Position numbers and translations under genes: made by a program
The notes under the pieces: model-generated
Told to the model about the DNA's origin: nothing
The model's input: only the letters and a program-made list of their open reading frames with translations
Database searches by the model: none
Assembly: GCF_049898325.1 (NCBI RefSeq)
Contig: NZ_JAFCXL010000023.1
Span: 12,160 to 76,159, forward strand
Origin: JAFCUW01 sp049898325
GTDB taxonomy: Bacteria > Pseudomonadota > Gammaproteobacteria > Burkholderiales > Burkholderiaceae_D
Direction: 5' to 3'
Length of the DNA: 64,000 nucleotides
Part shown: positions 34,842-43,258 of the stretch, piece by piece
How the letters are laid out: the number at the start of each line of letters is the position of its first letter
Position numbering within the stretch: the first letter of the stretch is position 1

Positions 34842-37001
34842 TCAAGGTAGGGGAGTGGGGTCCCGTGGTCCGACAAAAAAATCGATGGGCGCCGCCAGGA
34901 AGCGCCGCCCCAGCGCCTTGAGCAGGCGAATGCCGTGGTTGAAGCGAATCTTGCGCGCGCGCAGGGCCACCCAGAGTGCGAGCGAAAAGCTCACCAGCAG
35001 GTTGACCGCGCCGATTCCCAGGAAGCCCGCAACGGATGTCGCCGTTAGTTGCCAGCTTACATGATGATCGAGGGCAACCAGCGCCGTGGAGAAATTTGCT
35101 GCTGAAAATGTCACATGGCGAATATCCAACGGCAGGCCCAGTAGGTACCCCAGGGTGCCCGTGACGCCCAGCAGGATGCCGAAAAACAGGTTTCCCATCA
35201 GACCACCGAGGTTGTTTTCCAGGTACTCGGCCAGCCGCGCCAGGCGCTGCTGGCCGACCCAGCGGCCCAGCGTGCGCAACTGGCGTACCCGTTGCGCCAT
35301 GCGCGTGTACAGGGCCTTGTTGTCGTAATAGCCGGAAATCAAGCCGGCCACGAACAGGCAGACCCCGGCCACCGCCGCATACATCAGGGCCAGGCTGTGG
35401 AAGGGATCGATGTCGTGCAGCAGGTGCATGGCCTTGTCGGGCGTGACCAGGTGGGTGCCGGTGGTCTTGTGCCACAGCATGGCGATCAGCCAGGCCACCG
35501 GCAGCGCCGTGGCCAGGTTGCCCAGCACGGCCACGCACTGGGTGCGAAACACCTTGTTGATCAGGGTGGCCATGGTATCGAGGTCGATATGGCGGCCATC
35601 GCGGCTCGACAGGGCGGCGGCGATGCGCGAGGCGGTCATGGCCGGCTGCTTGGTGGCGATCGTAAAATGCAGCAGGTGGATGAAGATGAAGCCCAGCGAG
35701 TAATTCATGCTGAACAAAAACGCTTCGACCAGCGGCGCGCTGCGCAGGTAGCTGAGCAAAATCTTGAACAGCGCCATGAAGCCCACCACTACGCCGGCCC
35801 CGGCCGAGGAGGCGAACATGTGGCGCAGTTCGGCGCGCGATTCGGCAATATAGTGTTCGCCCGTGCGACTGGCGTTTTCCGTCACGTTCTTGGCCAGCAA
35901 GTCGATATTGGCGGCAAACAGGCGCCGCACTTCGTACTTGGTGTTGTGCGCCTCGACCAGTTCCTGCGCCAGGGCGATCGCGCCGGCGCAGCGCAGGCTC
36001 ACGGGCGGCGCCTGGGCGGGACTGGCGTCCTGGGCCAGCGCGTGCACGTCCACCGTGGGCGCGCTGGGCAGGGCGCCGCTGACGTCGACCAGGAACAGCA
36101 GTTTGTGCAGGCGGTCGATGCTCTGGCTCAAGGCCAGCAGCACATAGGTGAGGGCCACGCTGGTGCCCTGGCTGGCGGCGGTCTTGCGAATCTTGCCGAT
36201 CAGCGCGGCGCACTGGTCGAGCATGACCAGCAGGTGGCGGGCATCTTCCGGCGGCGGCCCGTCCGCCTCGAGCATGTTGCGGTAGCCCTCGAGGTAGGCG
36301 TTGACCTCGATGTTTTGCATCATGAACGGCGAGGCGAAGGTTTCGATGTCGGGATTGCTGCGCACCAGTCGCGGCTCCAGTCCCAGCGCGCACACGCGGC
36401 AGGACAGGGTGCGGATGGCGTCGAGCAAGCCGGCCAGCACCGTGGCGCGGGCGCTGCGCAAGGGGGCGGCCGGGGTGGCGCCGACAATGATGTCGAACAG
36501 TTCCATCCAGTCGGCCGCCGGCACCGATTGAATCCAGCGGAAATCGGTGTCGACGTACAGCACCTCGTCGATGGCGTCGGCCAGGTAGCTGTGTTCAAGG
36601 GCGGGCGGCAGGACGCGGTAGGCGATCCGGCGCTTGAGTTCGGCGACAAAGCCGTCGTTCGACAGGATGCCGATGTCGGTGTACAGGCTGGCATGGCGGC
36701 GCTGCTCGAGCACGGTGCATATGGCGTTGCCCAGGCCGGCGGCAAGGTGCGGCTCGCCCCGTAGCAGGGCCGACAGGGTGCGCACATTGGTGGCGGCGAT
36801 CTCGGCCTGGCTGGGATGATGTGGCCGCAAGGCTGCCACCAGTTCGGTCAGCAGGATGATGGTGTTGACCTCGGCCAGGGCGCTGGCCACCTCGGTGGCG
36901 TTGAAGGCCCGGGTGTCGATGACCAGCGCCGCGCTGTTGGGGCCGGACCCGAACAGATCAGGGCGCGACAGTGCGGCGATGCGCTCGAGAAGTGGAAGCA
37001 T
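34842..37001 (-). CDS. gcr: Gcr-type 'site-specific recombinase' family membrane protein
   Basis: A 719-residue protein of the family annotated 'site-specific recombinase Gcr' (PF10136) in betaproteobacteria. The N-terminal half is soluble and helical; from about residue 395 there are several transmembrane helices (AGVVVGFMALFKILLSYL, SLALMYAAVAGVCLFVAGLI, LVSFSLALWVALRA). No recombinase catalytic motif is visible, and the membrane topology makes a DNA recombinase role doubtful. The start at 37001 (MLPLLERIAALS) is preferred over an upstream TTG. The palindromic operator and a TATACT -10 element lie just upstream. Confidence 0.8.
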   Translation of the reverse strand: MLPLLERIAALSRPDLFGSGPNSAALVIDTRAFNATEVASALAEVNTIILLTELVAALRPHHPSQAEIAATNVRTLSALLRGEPHLAAGLGNAICTVLEQRRHASLYTDIGILSNDGFVAELKRRIAYRVLPPALEHSYLADAIDEVLYVDTDFRWIQSVPAADWMELFDIIVGATPAAPLRSARATVLAGLLDAIRTLSCRVCALGLEPRLVRSNPDIETFASPFMMQNIEVNAYLEGYRNMLEADGPPPEDARHLLVMLDQCAALIGKIRKTAASQGTSVALTYVLLALSQSIDRLHKLLFLVDVSGALPSAPTVDVHALAQDASPAQAPPVSLRCAGAIALAQELVEAHNTKYEVRRLFAANIDLLAKNVTENASRTGEHYIAESRAELRHMFASSAGAGVVVGFMALFKILLSYLRSAPLVEAFLFSMNYSLGFIFIHLLHFTIATKQPAMTASRIAAALSSRDGRHIDLDTMATLINKVFRTQCVAVLGNLATALPVAWLIAMLWHKTTGTHLVTPDKAMHLLHDIDPFHSLALMYAAVAGVCLFVAGLISGYYDNKALYTRMAQRVRQLRTLGRWVGQQRLARLAEYLENNLGGLMGNLFFGILLGVTGTLGYLLGLPLDIRHVTFSAANFSTALVALDHHVSWQLTATSVAGFLGIGAVNLLVSFSLALWVALRARKIRFNHGIRLLKALGRRFLAAPIDFFVGPRDPTPLP

Positions 37002-37060
37002 GGGTAAGGGCCTGGTGCTGTGCAAAACTGCAGTATACGTGCCGACAGGCGATCAACTGT

Positions 37061-37074
37061 GTACGCTAGCGTAC
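37061..37074. promoter_or_regulatory. Palindromic operator upstream of gcr
   Basis: GTACGCTAGCGTAC is a perfect 14-base palindrome. Its centre is 33 bases upstream of TATACT (37032-37037, reverse strand), a five-of-six match to the -10 consensus; gcr begins 59 bases beyond the site. Confidence 0.7.
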
Positions 37075-37139
37075 GAAGGCCGACAGACTTTGCCGCACTG
37101 CACAATCAGCGCCTGGCCGGCCGCCGCACTTCGGCTGGC

Positions 37140-37706
37140 TTACTGGCCGGCCTGGTCGGCTGGCGCGATGGCGCCGCAGGCAGCGCCCAGCCAGCGGCCC
37201 TCGGTCGCGATTGTCATGCTGTGCTCGCCACCTGGGCCGCCGCTGGCGCGGGTGGTGGCCGTGTAGCTGGTGGGGCTGCTGAAGATGGCGCTGCCTTCGC
37301 CGCTGGCGACCGGCTTGCTGCAGCTGAAGGAATAGTCGAGGCTGTTGCTGCCCACGGGGGTGTAGCGGTAGTTGCAATTGCCTTTCTGTTGCACGGGAAA
37401 CTGCTGACGCGCCGCCATGGCCGCGGTGATGCAGACCTTGGCGCTGATGCCGCCGTTGTCCATGACCACGCCGTTGCGCGCCATCATCGCCTCGATCTGC
37501 TTGCGCTGGCCCGGGTCCATGCTGCCCATTTGTTGCTGCGCCGCCGCCAGCATCGCTTGCATTTGTGAGCCGCCGGCACCGGACGGCTTGTTCCTGATCT
37601 CCCACAAGCCCGGTTTGAACAGGGGTTCGGCGGCGCCGGCCGGCAGGCACGGCAGGGCGGCGCAGGCGCTGGCAAGCGACATGATGAGGATGGACACTGG
37701 TTTCAT
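37140..37706 (-). CDS. DUF3617 domain periplasmic protein
   Basis: A 188-residue exported protein. The signal peptide runs to about residue 25 (SACAALPCLPAGAA). The mature start FKPGLWEIRNKPSG and the segment CNYRYTPVGSNSLDYSFSC, with conserved Cys and a 'FKPGLWE' opening, are characteristic of DUF3617. The function of the family is unknown. The start at 37706 has a GGAG ribosome-binding site. Confidence 0.85.
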   Translation of the reverse strand: MKPVSILIMSLASACAALPCLPAGAAEPLFKPGLWEIRNKPSGAGGSQMQAMLAAAQQQMGSMDPGQRKQIEAMMARNGVVMDNGGISAKVCITAAMAARQQFPVQQKGNCNYRYTPVGSNSLDYSFSCSKPVASGEGSAIFSSPTSYTATTRASGGPGGEHSMTIATEGRWLGAACGAIAPADQAGQ

Positions 37707-37862
37707 GGGGGGAGCTCCGCAGTCGATGAATGGGGCCAGCATAGCGGAAAGGCGGCCGCGCTGTCGCCCGTTGCATCGGCGACAAGGCAGACCTGACGTT
37801 TGTCACTGGCGTAATCGTGGTCCAGTACGCATACTTGGAACAATGACCACCCGAACCTTCCC

Positions 37863-39002
37863 ATGACACTGTCGACGACGCCATTTTCCCGCCTGCGCCG
37901 GCTGGCGCGCCTGCCCTGGGTGCCGCCGGCGCGGGGGCAGGCCCCTTACGTGTGGGTGCTGATGCTCGCATTTGTGTTGCTGAAATACTGGTCGGTGCCC
38001 CCGAACGCCATCGAAATGGTCTTGCTGGCGGTCACGGTGCTGGGCTTTCTGCCCCTGTATTTCTACAGTTACTGGTGCCGCGGCCACCGGCGGGCGCTGG
38101 TGATTGGCCTGACCTGTGCGTTTGGCGCCGCCTGGTCGACGCAGAACCTGGGCGCTTCGACCTTCTTCATTTTTGCCTGCGGCATGTGTGCCGGCATCGT
38201 TTCGCTGCGCCTGGCGTACGCGGGCCTGGCGGCGGTGATCGGGGCGGCGCTGGCGACCGGCCTGTTGATGGCCGGGCAGCAGCGCGTGCAATTCCTGGTC
38301 CCCGTCTTGCTGATCGGTACCCTGGTGGGACTGGCCAGCATCACGGAAGCGCGCCTGGCGCGCTCGCGCACCTTGTTGCTGAGAAAGCAGGAAGAGGTCG
38401 AGCAAATGGCCACGATTGCCGAACGCGAACGCATCTCGCGCGATCTGCACGATTTATTGGGACACACCTTGTCCTTGATTACGCTGAAAGCGGAGTTGGC
38501 CGGCAAGTTGTTCGAGCGCGATCCGGACGCTTGCCGACGAGAAATCGGTGACATCGAACGCAGCGCCCGCGCCGCCCTGTCCGAGGTGAGGAGCGCCGTC
38601 AGCGGCTATCGCCAGTCGGGTTTTGCGCAGGAGCTCGACAATGCGCGCACCAGCCTGGCCGCCGCCAGCGTGCTGCTGCACGCGGACGTGGCCGCCATCA
38701 GCTTGCCGGCGGCGGCCGAAAACGTCATGTCGCTGGCGCTGCGCGAAGCGGTGACGAATATCGTGCGCCACGCGGGCGCCAGCGAATGCCAGTTGAGCTT
38801 GTCGGAAGTGCAGGGCGTGCTGGTGCTGCGCATCGCCGACAACGGCCAGCGCCTCGCCGGTGGCGCCCACATCGAGCAGGGCAACGGCCTGGCCGGCATG
38901 CGCGAACGGGTGGCGGCGCTGGGCGGGCAACTGGCCTTGCGGGTCGAGCGGGGCGTGGCGCTGGAATTGCGCCTGCCGGGCGCCGTGCCGGTGCGCGCGT
39001 GA
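37863..39002 (+). CDS. DesK-like sensor histidine kinase
   Basis: A 379-residue membrane sensor kinase. About five helices span residues 28-160. The HisKA_3 phosphoacceptor His196 is in ERERISRDLHDLLGHTLSLI, and the ATPase domain has LREAVTNIVRHAGAS (N box) and QGNGLAGMRERVAALGG (G box). This is the DesK subfamily, whose founding member senses membrane fluidity; the signal here is unknown. It is followed after seven bases by its response regulator, so they form an operon. Confidence 0.92.
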   Translation: MTLSTTPFSRLRRLARLPWVPPARGQAPYVWVLMLAFVLLKYWSVPPNAIEMVLLAVTVLGFLPLYFYSYWCRGHRRALVIGLTCAFGAAWSTQNLGASTFFIFACGMCAGIVSLRLAYAGLAAVIGAALATGLLMAGQQRVQFLVPVLLIGTLVGLASITEARLARSRTLLLRKQEEVEQMATIAERERISRDLHDLLGHTLSLITLKAELAGKLFERDPDACRREIGDIERSARAALSEVRSAVSGYRQSGFAQELDNARTSLAAASVLLHADVAAISLPAAAENVMSLALREAVTNIVRHAGASECQLSLSEVQGVLVLRIADNGQRLAGGAHIEQGNGLAGMRERVAALGGQLALRVERGVALELRLPGAVPVRA

Positions 39003-39009
39003 GGGTCGC

Positions 39010-39624
39010 ATGAGCGCCCCCATTCGCATCCTGATTGCCGAAGACCAGGCCCTGGTGCTGGGCGCGCTGTCGGCCCTGCTGGGACTCGAAGCCGATCTCG
39101 AAGTGGTGGGACGCGCCGCCAATGGCCGCGAAGCGCTGGCCTTGTGCCGGGCGCTGGCCCCGGACGTCGTGCTGACCGACATCGAAATGCCCCTGATGAC
39201 GGGCCTGGAACTGGCCGCCGCGCTGAAAGAGCAGGGTGGCGCCGCCCGCGTCATCATCGTCACCACCTTCGCCCGCAGCGGCTACCTGCAGCGGGCGCTG
39301 GCGGCAGGGGTGCGCGGCTACCTGCTCAAAGATGGGCCCGCCGATGCGCTGGCCGCGGCCATTCGCACGGTGCACGGTGGCGGCCGGGCGATTGCGCCCG
39401 AGCTGGCGCTCGAAGGGTTGCGCGGCCAGACCGATCCGCTGACCGAGCGCGAACGGCAGGTGCTGCGCCTGGCCGGCGCGGGCAAGAGCAGCGCCGAGAT
39501 CGCGCGCCAGATTCACCTGTCGGAGGGGACGATCCGCAATTATTTGTCGGAAGCGATCAGCAAGTTCGAGGCCGGCAACCGCGTCGACGCTTTCCGGATC
39601 GCCCGCGAAAAAGGCTGGCTGTAG
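39010..39624 (+). CDS. DesR-like NarL/FixJ-family response regulator
   Basis: A 204-residue transcription factor. The receiver domain has the acidic pocket EDQ near residue 11, phospho-acceptor Asp57 in VLTDIEM and a Lys in LLKDG. The C-terminal LuxR-type helix-turn-helix reads LTERERQVLRLAGAGKSSAEIARQIHLSEGTIRNYLSEAISKF. It pairs with the preceding DesK-like kinase. It is an alternative candidate for the regulator that binds the 14-bp palindrome, as NarL-family proteins can also act at about -40. Confidence 0.93.
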   Translation: MSAPIRILIAEDQALVLGALSALLGLEADLEVVGRAANGREALALCRALAPDVVLTDIEMPLMTGLELAAALKEQGGAARVIIVTTFARSGYLQRALAAGVRGYLLKDGPADALAAAIRTVHGGGRAIAPELALEGLRGQTDPLTERERQVLRLAGAGKSSAEIARQIHLSEGTIRNYLSEAISKFEAGNRVDAFRIAREKGWL

Positions 39625-39645
39625 CCGGACGCTGCGCGACGCCGC

Positions 39646-40317
39646 TCAGCCGCGCGAATCTCGCTCGGCCACGTAAATTTCAACGCGGCGGTTGCGCGCG
39701 CGGCCGGCCGGGTCGTCGTTGGCGGCCACCGGCTCGCGCGCACCGCGGCCATCGACGACGATGCGGTTGGGCTGTACGCCGCGCATGGTCAGATAGTCGC
39801 GCGTGTGGGCGGCGCGCTCGAGCGAGAGCGGATCGTTGATGGCGGGCGAGCCGGTCGAGTCGGTGTGGCCGATGATGGTCACGGTGGTGCCCGGGTTGAC
39901 GTTGAGGGTGCCGGCAAACTGCTCGAGCACGGGGCGGAAGTTCGGCTTGATGTCGGCCCGGCCCGTATCGAAGGAAATATCGCTGGGGATATCGAGTTTC
40001 AGGCGGTTGTCCTGGGTTTGCGACACTTGCACGCCGGTACCCCGCGTCGCCTGCTCCATCGCCTGTTTTTGGCGCTCCATGCGCTGCGACCAGACATTGC
40101 CGATCAGGCCGCCCGCGGCTGCGCCCAGCACGGCGCCGCCGGCCGCCCGGTTGCCACCGCCACCGCCGGTGGCGCTGCCGATGATGGCGCCGAGACCGGC
40201 GCCGATGCCGGCCCCGGTCGCGGTGCCACGCTCGGTGGGCGACATGTCGGCACAGCCAGCCAGGGCCAGGGCCAGCGCCACTGCCGTGGATTTCCTTAAG
40301 AAATTGATATTTTGCAT
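39646..40317 (-). CDS. OmpA-family lipoprotein with glycine zipper (YiaD-like)
   Basis: A 223-residue outer-membrane lipoprotein. The lipobox ALAGC is near residue 20. A glycine zipper (GTATGAGIGAGLGAIIGSATG and GGAVLGAAAGGLIG) follows, then an OmpA C-terminal peptidoglycan-binding domain with ISFDTGRADIKPNFRPVLEQF, IIGHTDSTGS and NRRVEIYV. It anchors the outer membrane to peptidoglycan. The start at 40317 has GGAG upstream. A strong hairpin lies between it and the next reverse-strand gene. Confidence 0.9.
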   Translation of the reverse strand: MQNINFLRKSTAVALALALAGCADMSPTERGTATGAGIGAGLGAIIGSATGGGGGNRAAGGAVLGAAAGGLIGNVWSQRMERQKQAMEQATRGTGVQVSQTQDNRLKLDIPSDISFDTGRADIKPNFRPVLEQFAGTLNVNPGTTVTIIGHTDSTGSPAINDPLSLERAAHTRDYLTMRGVQPNRIVVDGRGAREPVAANDDPAGRARNRRVEIYVAERDSRG

Positions 40318-40334
40318 GATGGTCTCCGCAATGG

Positions 40335-40389
40335 AAAAATCCGTTTCGCCGTCACGTCCACCACTGTGGAACATGACCGCGAAACGGAT
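40335..40389 (-). terminator. Long terminator hairpin between the lmo0937-type and OmpA-type genes
   Basis: Outer arms ATCCGTTTCGC and GCGAAACGGAT enclose further pairing (GTCACGTCCACC with GGTGGAACATGAC-type bases at 40351-40376). An A-run on the left gives a T-run on the reverse transcript. Confidence 0.7.
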
Positions 40390-40435
40390 CGGGCTGGCAT
40401 CAGCGAGATGCCCCTGCCTTGAGTTTAGTCTAAAC

Positions 40436-40582
40436 CTAGATGCCGCGACCGCTGATCAGTTTGACCAGAATCATGATCACTGCAACGACCAGCAGGATGT
40501 GCAGGAAGCCGCCGACCGTGTACGAAGTGACCAGGCCCAAAACCCACAGGATCAGAAGAATAAGTGCAATGGTATAAAGCAT
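40436..40582 (-). CDS. lmo0937-family membrane miniprotein
   Basis: A 48-residue protein: MLYTIALILLILWVLGLVTS, then YTVGGFLHILLVVAVIMILV and KLISGRGI. Two hydrophobic helices joined by a YTxGGxxH turn are the signature of the short lmo0937/DUF5670 family found in many stress loci. The gene is too short for most open-frame lists but has an AAGGA ribosome-binding site at ideal spacing. A palindromic operator lies 74 bases upstream. Function is unknown; membrane stress is suggested by context. Confidence 0.85.
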   Translation of the reverse strand: MLYTIALILLILWVLGLVTSYTVGGFLHILLVVAVIMILVKLISGRGI

Positions 40583-40656
40583 GATGACATCCTTGTTAGT
40601 TGGTTGGCGACTGTTTCGTCGTGAAATCAGTGTCGCCCGTCAGGCGAATTTGTTCC

Positions 40657-40670
40657 GTTCGCTGGCGTAC
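40657..40670. promoter_or_regulatory. Palindromic operator upstream of the lmo0937-type gene
   Basis: GTTCGCTGGCGTAC, one base from a perfect palindrome. The position 32 bases downstream holds only a weak -10 (GACACT on the reverse strand). Confidence 0.65.
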
Positions 40671-40671
40671 G

Positions 40672-40887
40672 TTAAAGATAACTTTTTTGCGCCGCCTGAG
40701 AACGTCCCATCCATCCCATGAAGCCGCACAAACCGACCAGTCCGACCAGGCTCGTCAACAGACCGCCCGCCAGCAGAAACACCACGTCCTGGGGCTGTTG
40801 TACCTCGCCCGCTCCGGCACTGGTCAAACCACAGCCGGTCACGAACAAGCCCCAGACGATGATGCCGACCCAATACAGTTTATTCAT
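40672..40887 (-). CDS. Small membrane protein with lipobox-like N-terminus
   Basis: A 71-residue protein. Residues 1-20 (MNKLYWVGIIVWGLFVTGCG) look like a lipoprotein signal with Cys19, or a first helix; a second helix spans residues 36-62 (VVFLLAGGLLTSLVGLVGLCGF). A GGGAG ribosome-binding site supports the start. The operator GTGCGCTGGCGCAC lies 71 bases upstream with a CAGAAT -10 at exact spacing. No family recognised. Confidence 0.68.
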   Translation of the reverse strand: MNKLYWVGIIVWGLFVTGCGLTSAGAGEVQQPQDVVFLLAGGLLTSLVGLVGLCGFMGWMGRSQAAQKSYL

Positions 40888-40958
40888 GGTGTCTCCCGGT
40901 TGAACAGCGCCCTGAGATGGGCATGAAGCAATTCTGCTGCCTGCTCGACAGGCAATCC

Positions 40959-40972
40959 GTGCGCTGGCGCAC
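40959..40972. promoter_or_regulatory. Palindromic operator upstream of the 71-residue membrane protein
   Basis: GTGCGCTGGCGCAC. Its centre (40965.5) is 32 bases from the centre of CAGAAT (40931-40936, reverse strand). Confidence 0.7.
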
Positions 40973-41140
40973 GTTGTAAATAAGAAAAACTTTTGATGGA
41001 CGAAACAGCATGGTGACTGTTGTTTAATTGGGCGAGCGGGCGGCGGGAATCACAGCCTGCGGTGAAAGCACCAAAAAAAATGCCACGGGGTGAGGCCCGT
41101 GGCATGCTGGTCGTCGCGCCGCAGCGCGGACGGAACCGGA

Positions 41141-41863
41141 TTAACGTACCGAGCGCAGCGAACCGTTGACCACCTTGACGCGGTTGCCTTCGCGCCAGCC
41201 TGGGGCGTTCTGCTGGTGGAAGGTGCGGGTGCCGCCATCGTCCATGCGGACGCGGATTTCGTAGCTGTGGTTCGCTTTCATGTTGCCTTCGACCTGGTTG
41301 CCGACCACGGCGCCGCCGACCGCGCCGGCAACGGTGGCCAGCTGACGGCCCGTTCCGCCGCCGACCTGGTTGCCCAGCAAGCCGCCGAGGATGGCGCCAC
41401 CGGCCGCACCGACGCCGCTGCCCTGGGCGCGGGTGGTGATTTCACGCACCGACTCCACGTTGCCGCAATGGTTGCACCAGTTTTTTGCCGGTGCCGCCGC
41501 CGCCACCTGCTCGGGACGGTAAGCCGCCTCGCGTACCGGTGCTGCCTGCTGGCGCTCCGGTTCGATGTAGTTCGACGGCGCCGGGGCCGGGCTCAGATTG
41601 GCGGCCAGCATGGCCGGCGCCGGCTGGGACGCCAGGTTGGCGCTGCCCATCTTGGCGGTCAGCACGGCCCGGTCCGCTTCGCTCAGATCGCCGCGTGGGG
41701 CGGCACTCGCCTGCGCGCTGCCAGCGCCGACCGAGGTGGGGATCCAGCCCATGATGGCGGCGATGCCGACCGCACAGAACAGGACGACGGCGATCGCGGC
41801 CAGGATCATCAGGGGATGCTGGGCCGAACGCGCTTGTGCGTTGTGGTTGAGGGGAGATTCCAT
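41141..41863 (-). CDS. Glycine-zipper 2TM protein with N-terminal membrane anchor
   Basis: A 240-residue protein anchored by one helix (about residues 19-41, MILAAIAVVLFCAVGIAAIM). A Pro/Ala-rich linker leads to KNWCNHCGNVESVREI, whose CxxC could bind metal or form a disulfide, then a glycine zipper (GVGAAGGAILGGLLGNQVGGG and VAGAVGGAVVGNQVEG) and a small C-terminal domain ending NGSLRSVR. The C-terminal half is closely parallel to the protein at 50408-50866. Operator copy at 41991-42004 lies upstream. Confidence 0.85.
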   Translation of the reverse strand: MESPLNHNAQARSAQHPLMILAAIAVVLFCAVGIAAIMGWIPTSVGAGSAQASAAPRGDLSEADRAVLTAKMGSANLASQPAPAMLAANLSPAPAPSNYIEPERQQAAPVREAAYRPEQVAAAAPAKNWCNHCGNVESVREITTRAQGSGVGAAGGAILGGLLGNQVGGGTGRQLATVAGAVGGAVVGNQVEGNMKANHSYEIRVRMDDGGTRTFHQQNAPGWREGNRVKVVNGSLRSVR

Positions 41864-41990
41864 AGTAGTCCTTTGGGTGGTTTCGGGCCGGGTTCGACGC
41901 TGCGAACGGCCTGGCGACTTGGGCGGCCACGATGGCCGCGCAGAGTATCTTGCTTGGCATTGATTCTCTCGCGTAACAAGGCGCTGCTCC

Positions 41991-42004
41991 GTGCGTCACC
42001 GTAC
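41991..42004. promoter_or_regulatory. Palindromic operator between the glycine-zipper gene and the Crp/Fnr gene
   Basis: GTGCGTCACCGTAC lies in the divergent promoter region. Towards the reverse-strand gene, GAGAAT (41963-41968) is at the exact 32-base spacing. Towards the Crp/Fnr gene only TAAGCT is found. It may serve both. Confidence 0.6.
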
Positions 42005-42108
42005 ATACTTTCACTAATCGACGCCGTAAGCTGTTTTAAAGTGTTTGTAAATGTAAGTTCCCCCATTTAATAAATGGTTCCCCCAATGCAGGAAAACCGG
42101 CGAGTCAC

Positions 42109-42891
42109 ATGCCTCAACTTACCCATCTGGACCGCCAGCGGACCGGTCATGCGGGGCCGATGGCTTCTGCGTCGCCCATAACAAGGGCGGAAACGGTGAC
42201 CAATCAATTGCTGGCGGCCCTGCCGCCAGCCGACCTCGAGCGCCTGCTGCCCATGCTGGAAACGGTAAGGGTGGCGGTGGGCGATGTGCTGTACGAACCG
42301 CGCGACCCGGTGCGCGCCATTTATTTTCCCCATGACAGTTTGATTTCCTTGCTGGGCGTGGCCGAAGGCCGCATGACGCTCGAGGTGGGCCTGGTGGGCC
42401 GCGAAGGCATGCTGGGCGCGACGGTGGCACTGGGGCACGAGGTGGCGCAGGTGCGCGCGGTGGTGCAGCGGGCCGGCACCGCCAGCCGGATGGACAGCGC
42501 CAGTTTTCGCGCCGAATTCGCCGGCAACCCCGCGCTGCAACGGGTGCTCTACCGATACACCGACACCTTGCTGGCGCAGGCCATCCAGATCGCCGTGTGC
42601 AGCCGCTTCCACGTGCTCGAGGCACGGCTGGCGCGTTCGCTGCTGGTCACCCGTGATCGCCTGCAATCGGACAAATTTCACCTGACCCACGAGTTCCTCG
42701 CCCACGCGCTGGGCGTGCGCCGGGTGGGCGTGACCAAGGCCGCCAGTGCCTTGCAGCAGCAGGGTTTGATCATCTATAGCCGCGGCAACATCGAAATTCT
42801 CGACATCGAGGGCCTGGCGGCGGCGTCGTGCCAGTGCTACGAAATTGTCAAGACAGCGGGCGAAGCGGCCCGCTCGACGGCCTTCGTGTAA
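42109..42891 (+). CDS. Crp/Fnr-family transcriptional regulator
   Basis: A 260-residue DNA-binding regulator. Residues about 30-150 form a cNMP-type beta-barrel (DVLYEPRDPVRAIYFPHDSL, MTLEVGLVGREGMLG) without an obvious cyclic-AMP pocket and without the N-terminal Cys cluster of Fnr. The C-terminal helix-turn-helix reads FLAHALGVRRVGVTKAASAL. In the recognition helix the Glu of Crp/Fnr (reading TGTGA or TTGAT) is replaced by Val206 and the second Arg by Lys210, so a non-canonical site is expected. It sits in the middle of the operator-bearing genes and is itself preceded by an operator copy. A terminator follows. Confidence 0.9.
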   Translation: MPQLTHLDRQRTGHAGPMASASPITRAETVTNQLLAALPPADLERLLPMLETVRVAVGDVLYEPRDPVRAIYFPHDSLISLLGVAEGRMTLEVGLVGREGMLGATVALGHEVAQVRAVVQRAGTASRMDSASFRAEFAGNPALQRVLYRYTDTLLAQAIQIAVCSRFHVLEARLARSLLVTRDRLQSDKFHLTHEFLAHALGVRRVGVTKAASALQQQGLIIYSRGNIEILDIEGLAAASCQCYEIVKTAGEAARSTAFV

Positions 42892-42948
42892 GCGCGTGTA
42901 GCCGCACGAGCTCGGGTTTTCTCTCAAGAAAAACCTGGCGCAGAACGA

Positions 42949-42976
42949 CAAAACGCCCCGCATGCGGGGCGTTTTG
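42949..42976. terminator. Bidirectional terminator between Crp/Fnr and OsmB-like genes
   Basis: Perfect palindrome AAAACGCCCCGC/GCGGGGCGTTTT with A-run and T-run, between convergent stop codons. Confidence 0.9.
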
Positions 42977-42996
42977 CTGTGCCAACAAGTAAAGAA

Positions 42997-43218
42997 TTAC
43001 TTGGTGGTTTTGACCTGGTTGCCGATCACGCCGCCGACGGCTGCGCCGCCGATGGCGCCGACCGGGCTGCCGCCGGTCAGAACGCTGCCGGCAACGGCGC
43101 CAACACCAGCGCCAACGGCCGTGTTGCGATCCTGGTTGGACATGCCGGCGCAGCCGCTGACGCCCAGAGCAACAACGATAAGGGAAGCGCTGACAACGAT
43201 TTGTTTAATGGTTTGCAT
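42997..43218 (-). CDS. OsmB-like glycine-zipper lipoprotein
   Basis: A 73-residue lipoprotein with signal peptide and lipobox VSGC (Cys23). The mature part is one glycine zipper: VGAGVGAVAGSVLTGGSPVG and GGAAVGGVIGNQVKTTK. Resembles OsmB, the osmotically inducible outer-membrane lipoprotein. It begins 40 bases after the BON gene stop on the same strand, so the two probably form one transcript starting at the operator near 43690. Confidence 0.85.
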   Translation of the reverse strand: MQTIKQIVVSASLIVVALGVSGCAGMSNQDRNTAVGAGVGAVAGSVLTGGSPVGAIGGAAVGGVIGNQVKTTK

Positions 43219-43258
43219 GAGAAATCTCCTGGTGTGGGGGTGGGATGTGACTTGAGGC

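Noticed and set aside
37801..37814. TGTCACTGGCGTAA upstream of the DesK-like gene
   Set aside because: Only the right half resembles the operator and no -10 is found at 32 bases.
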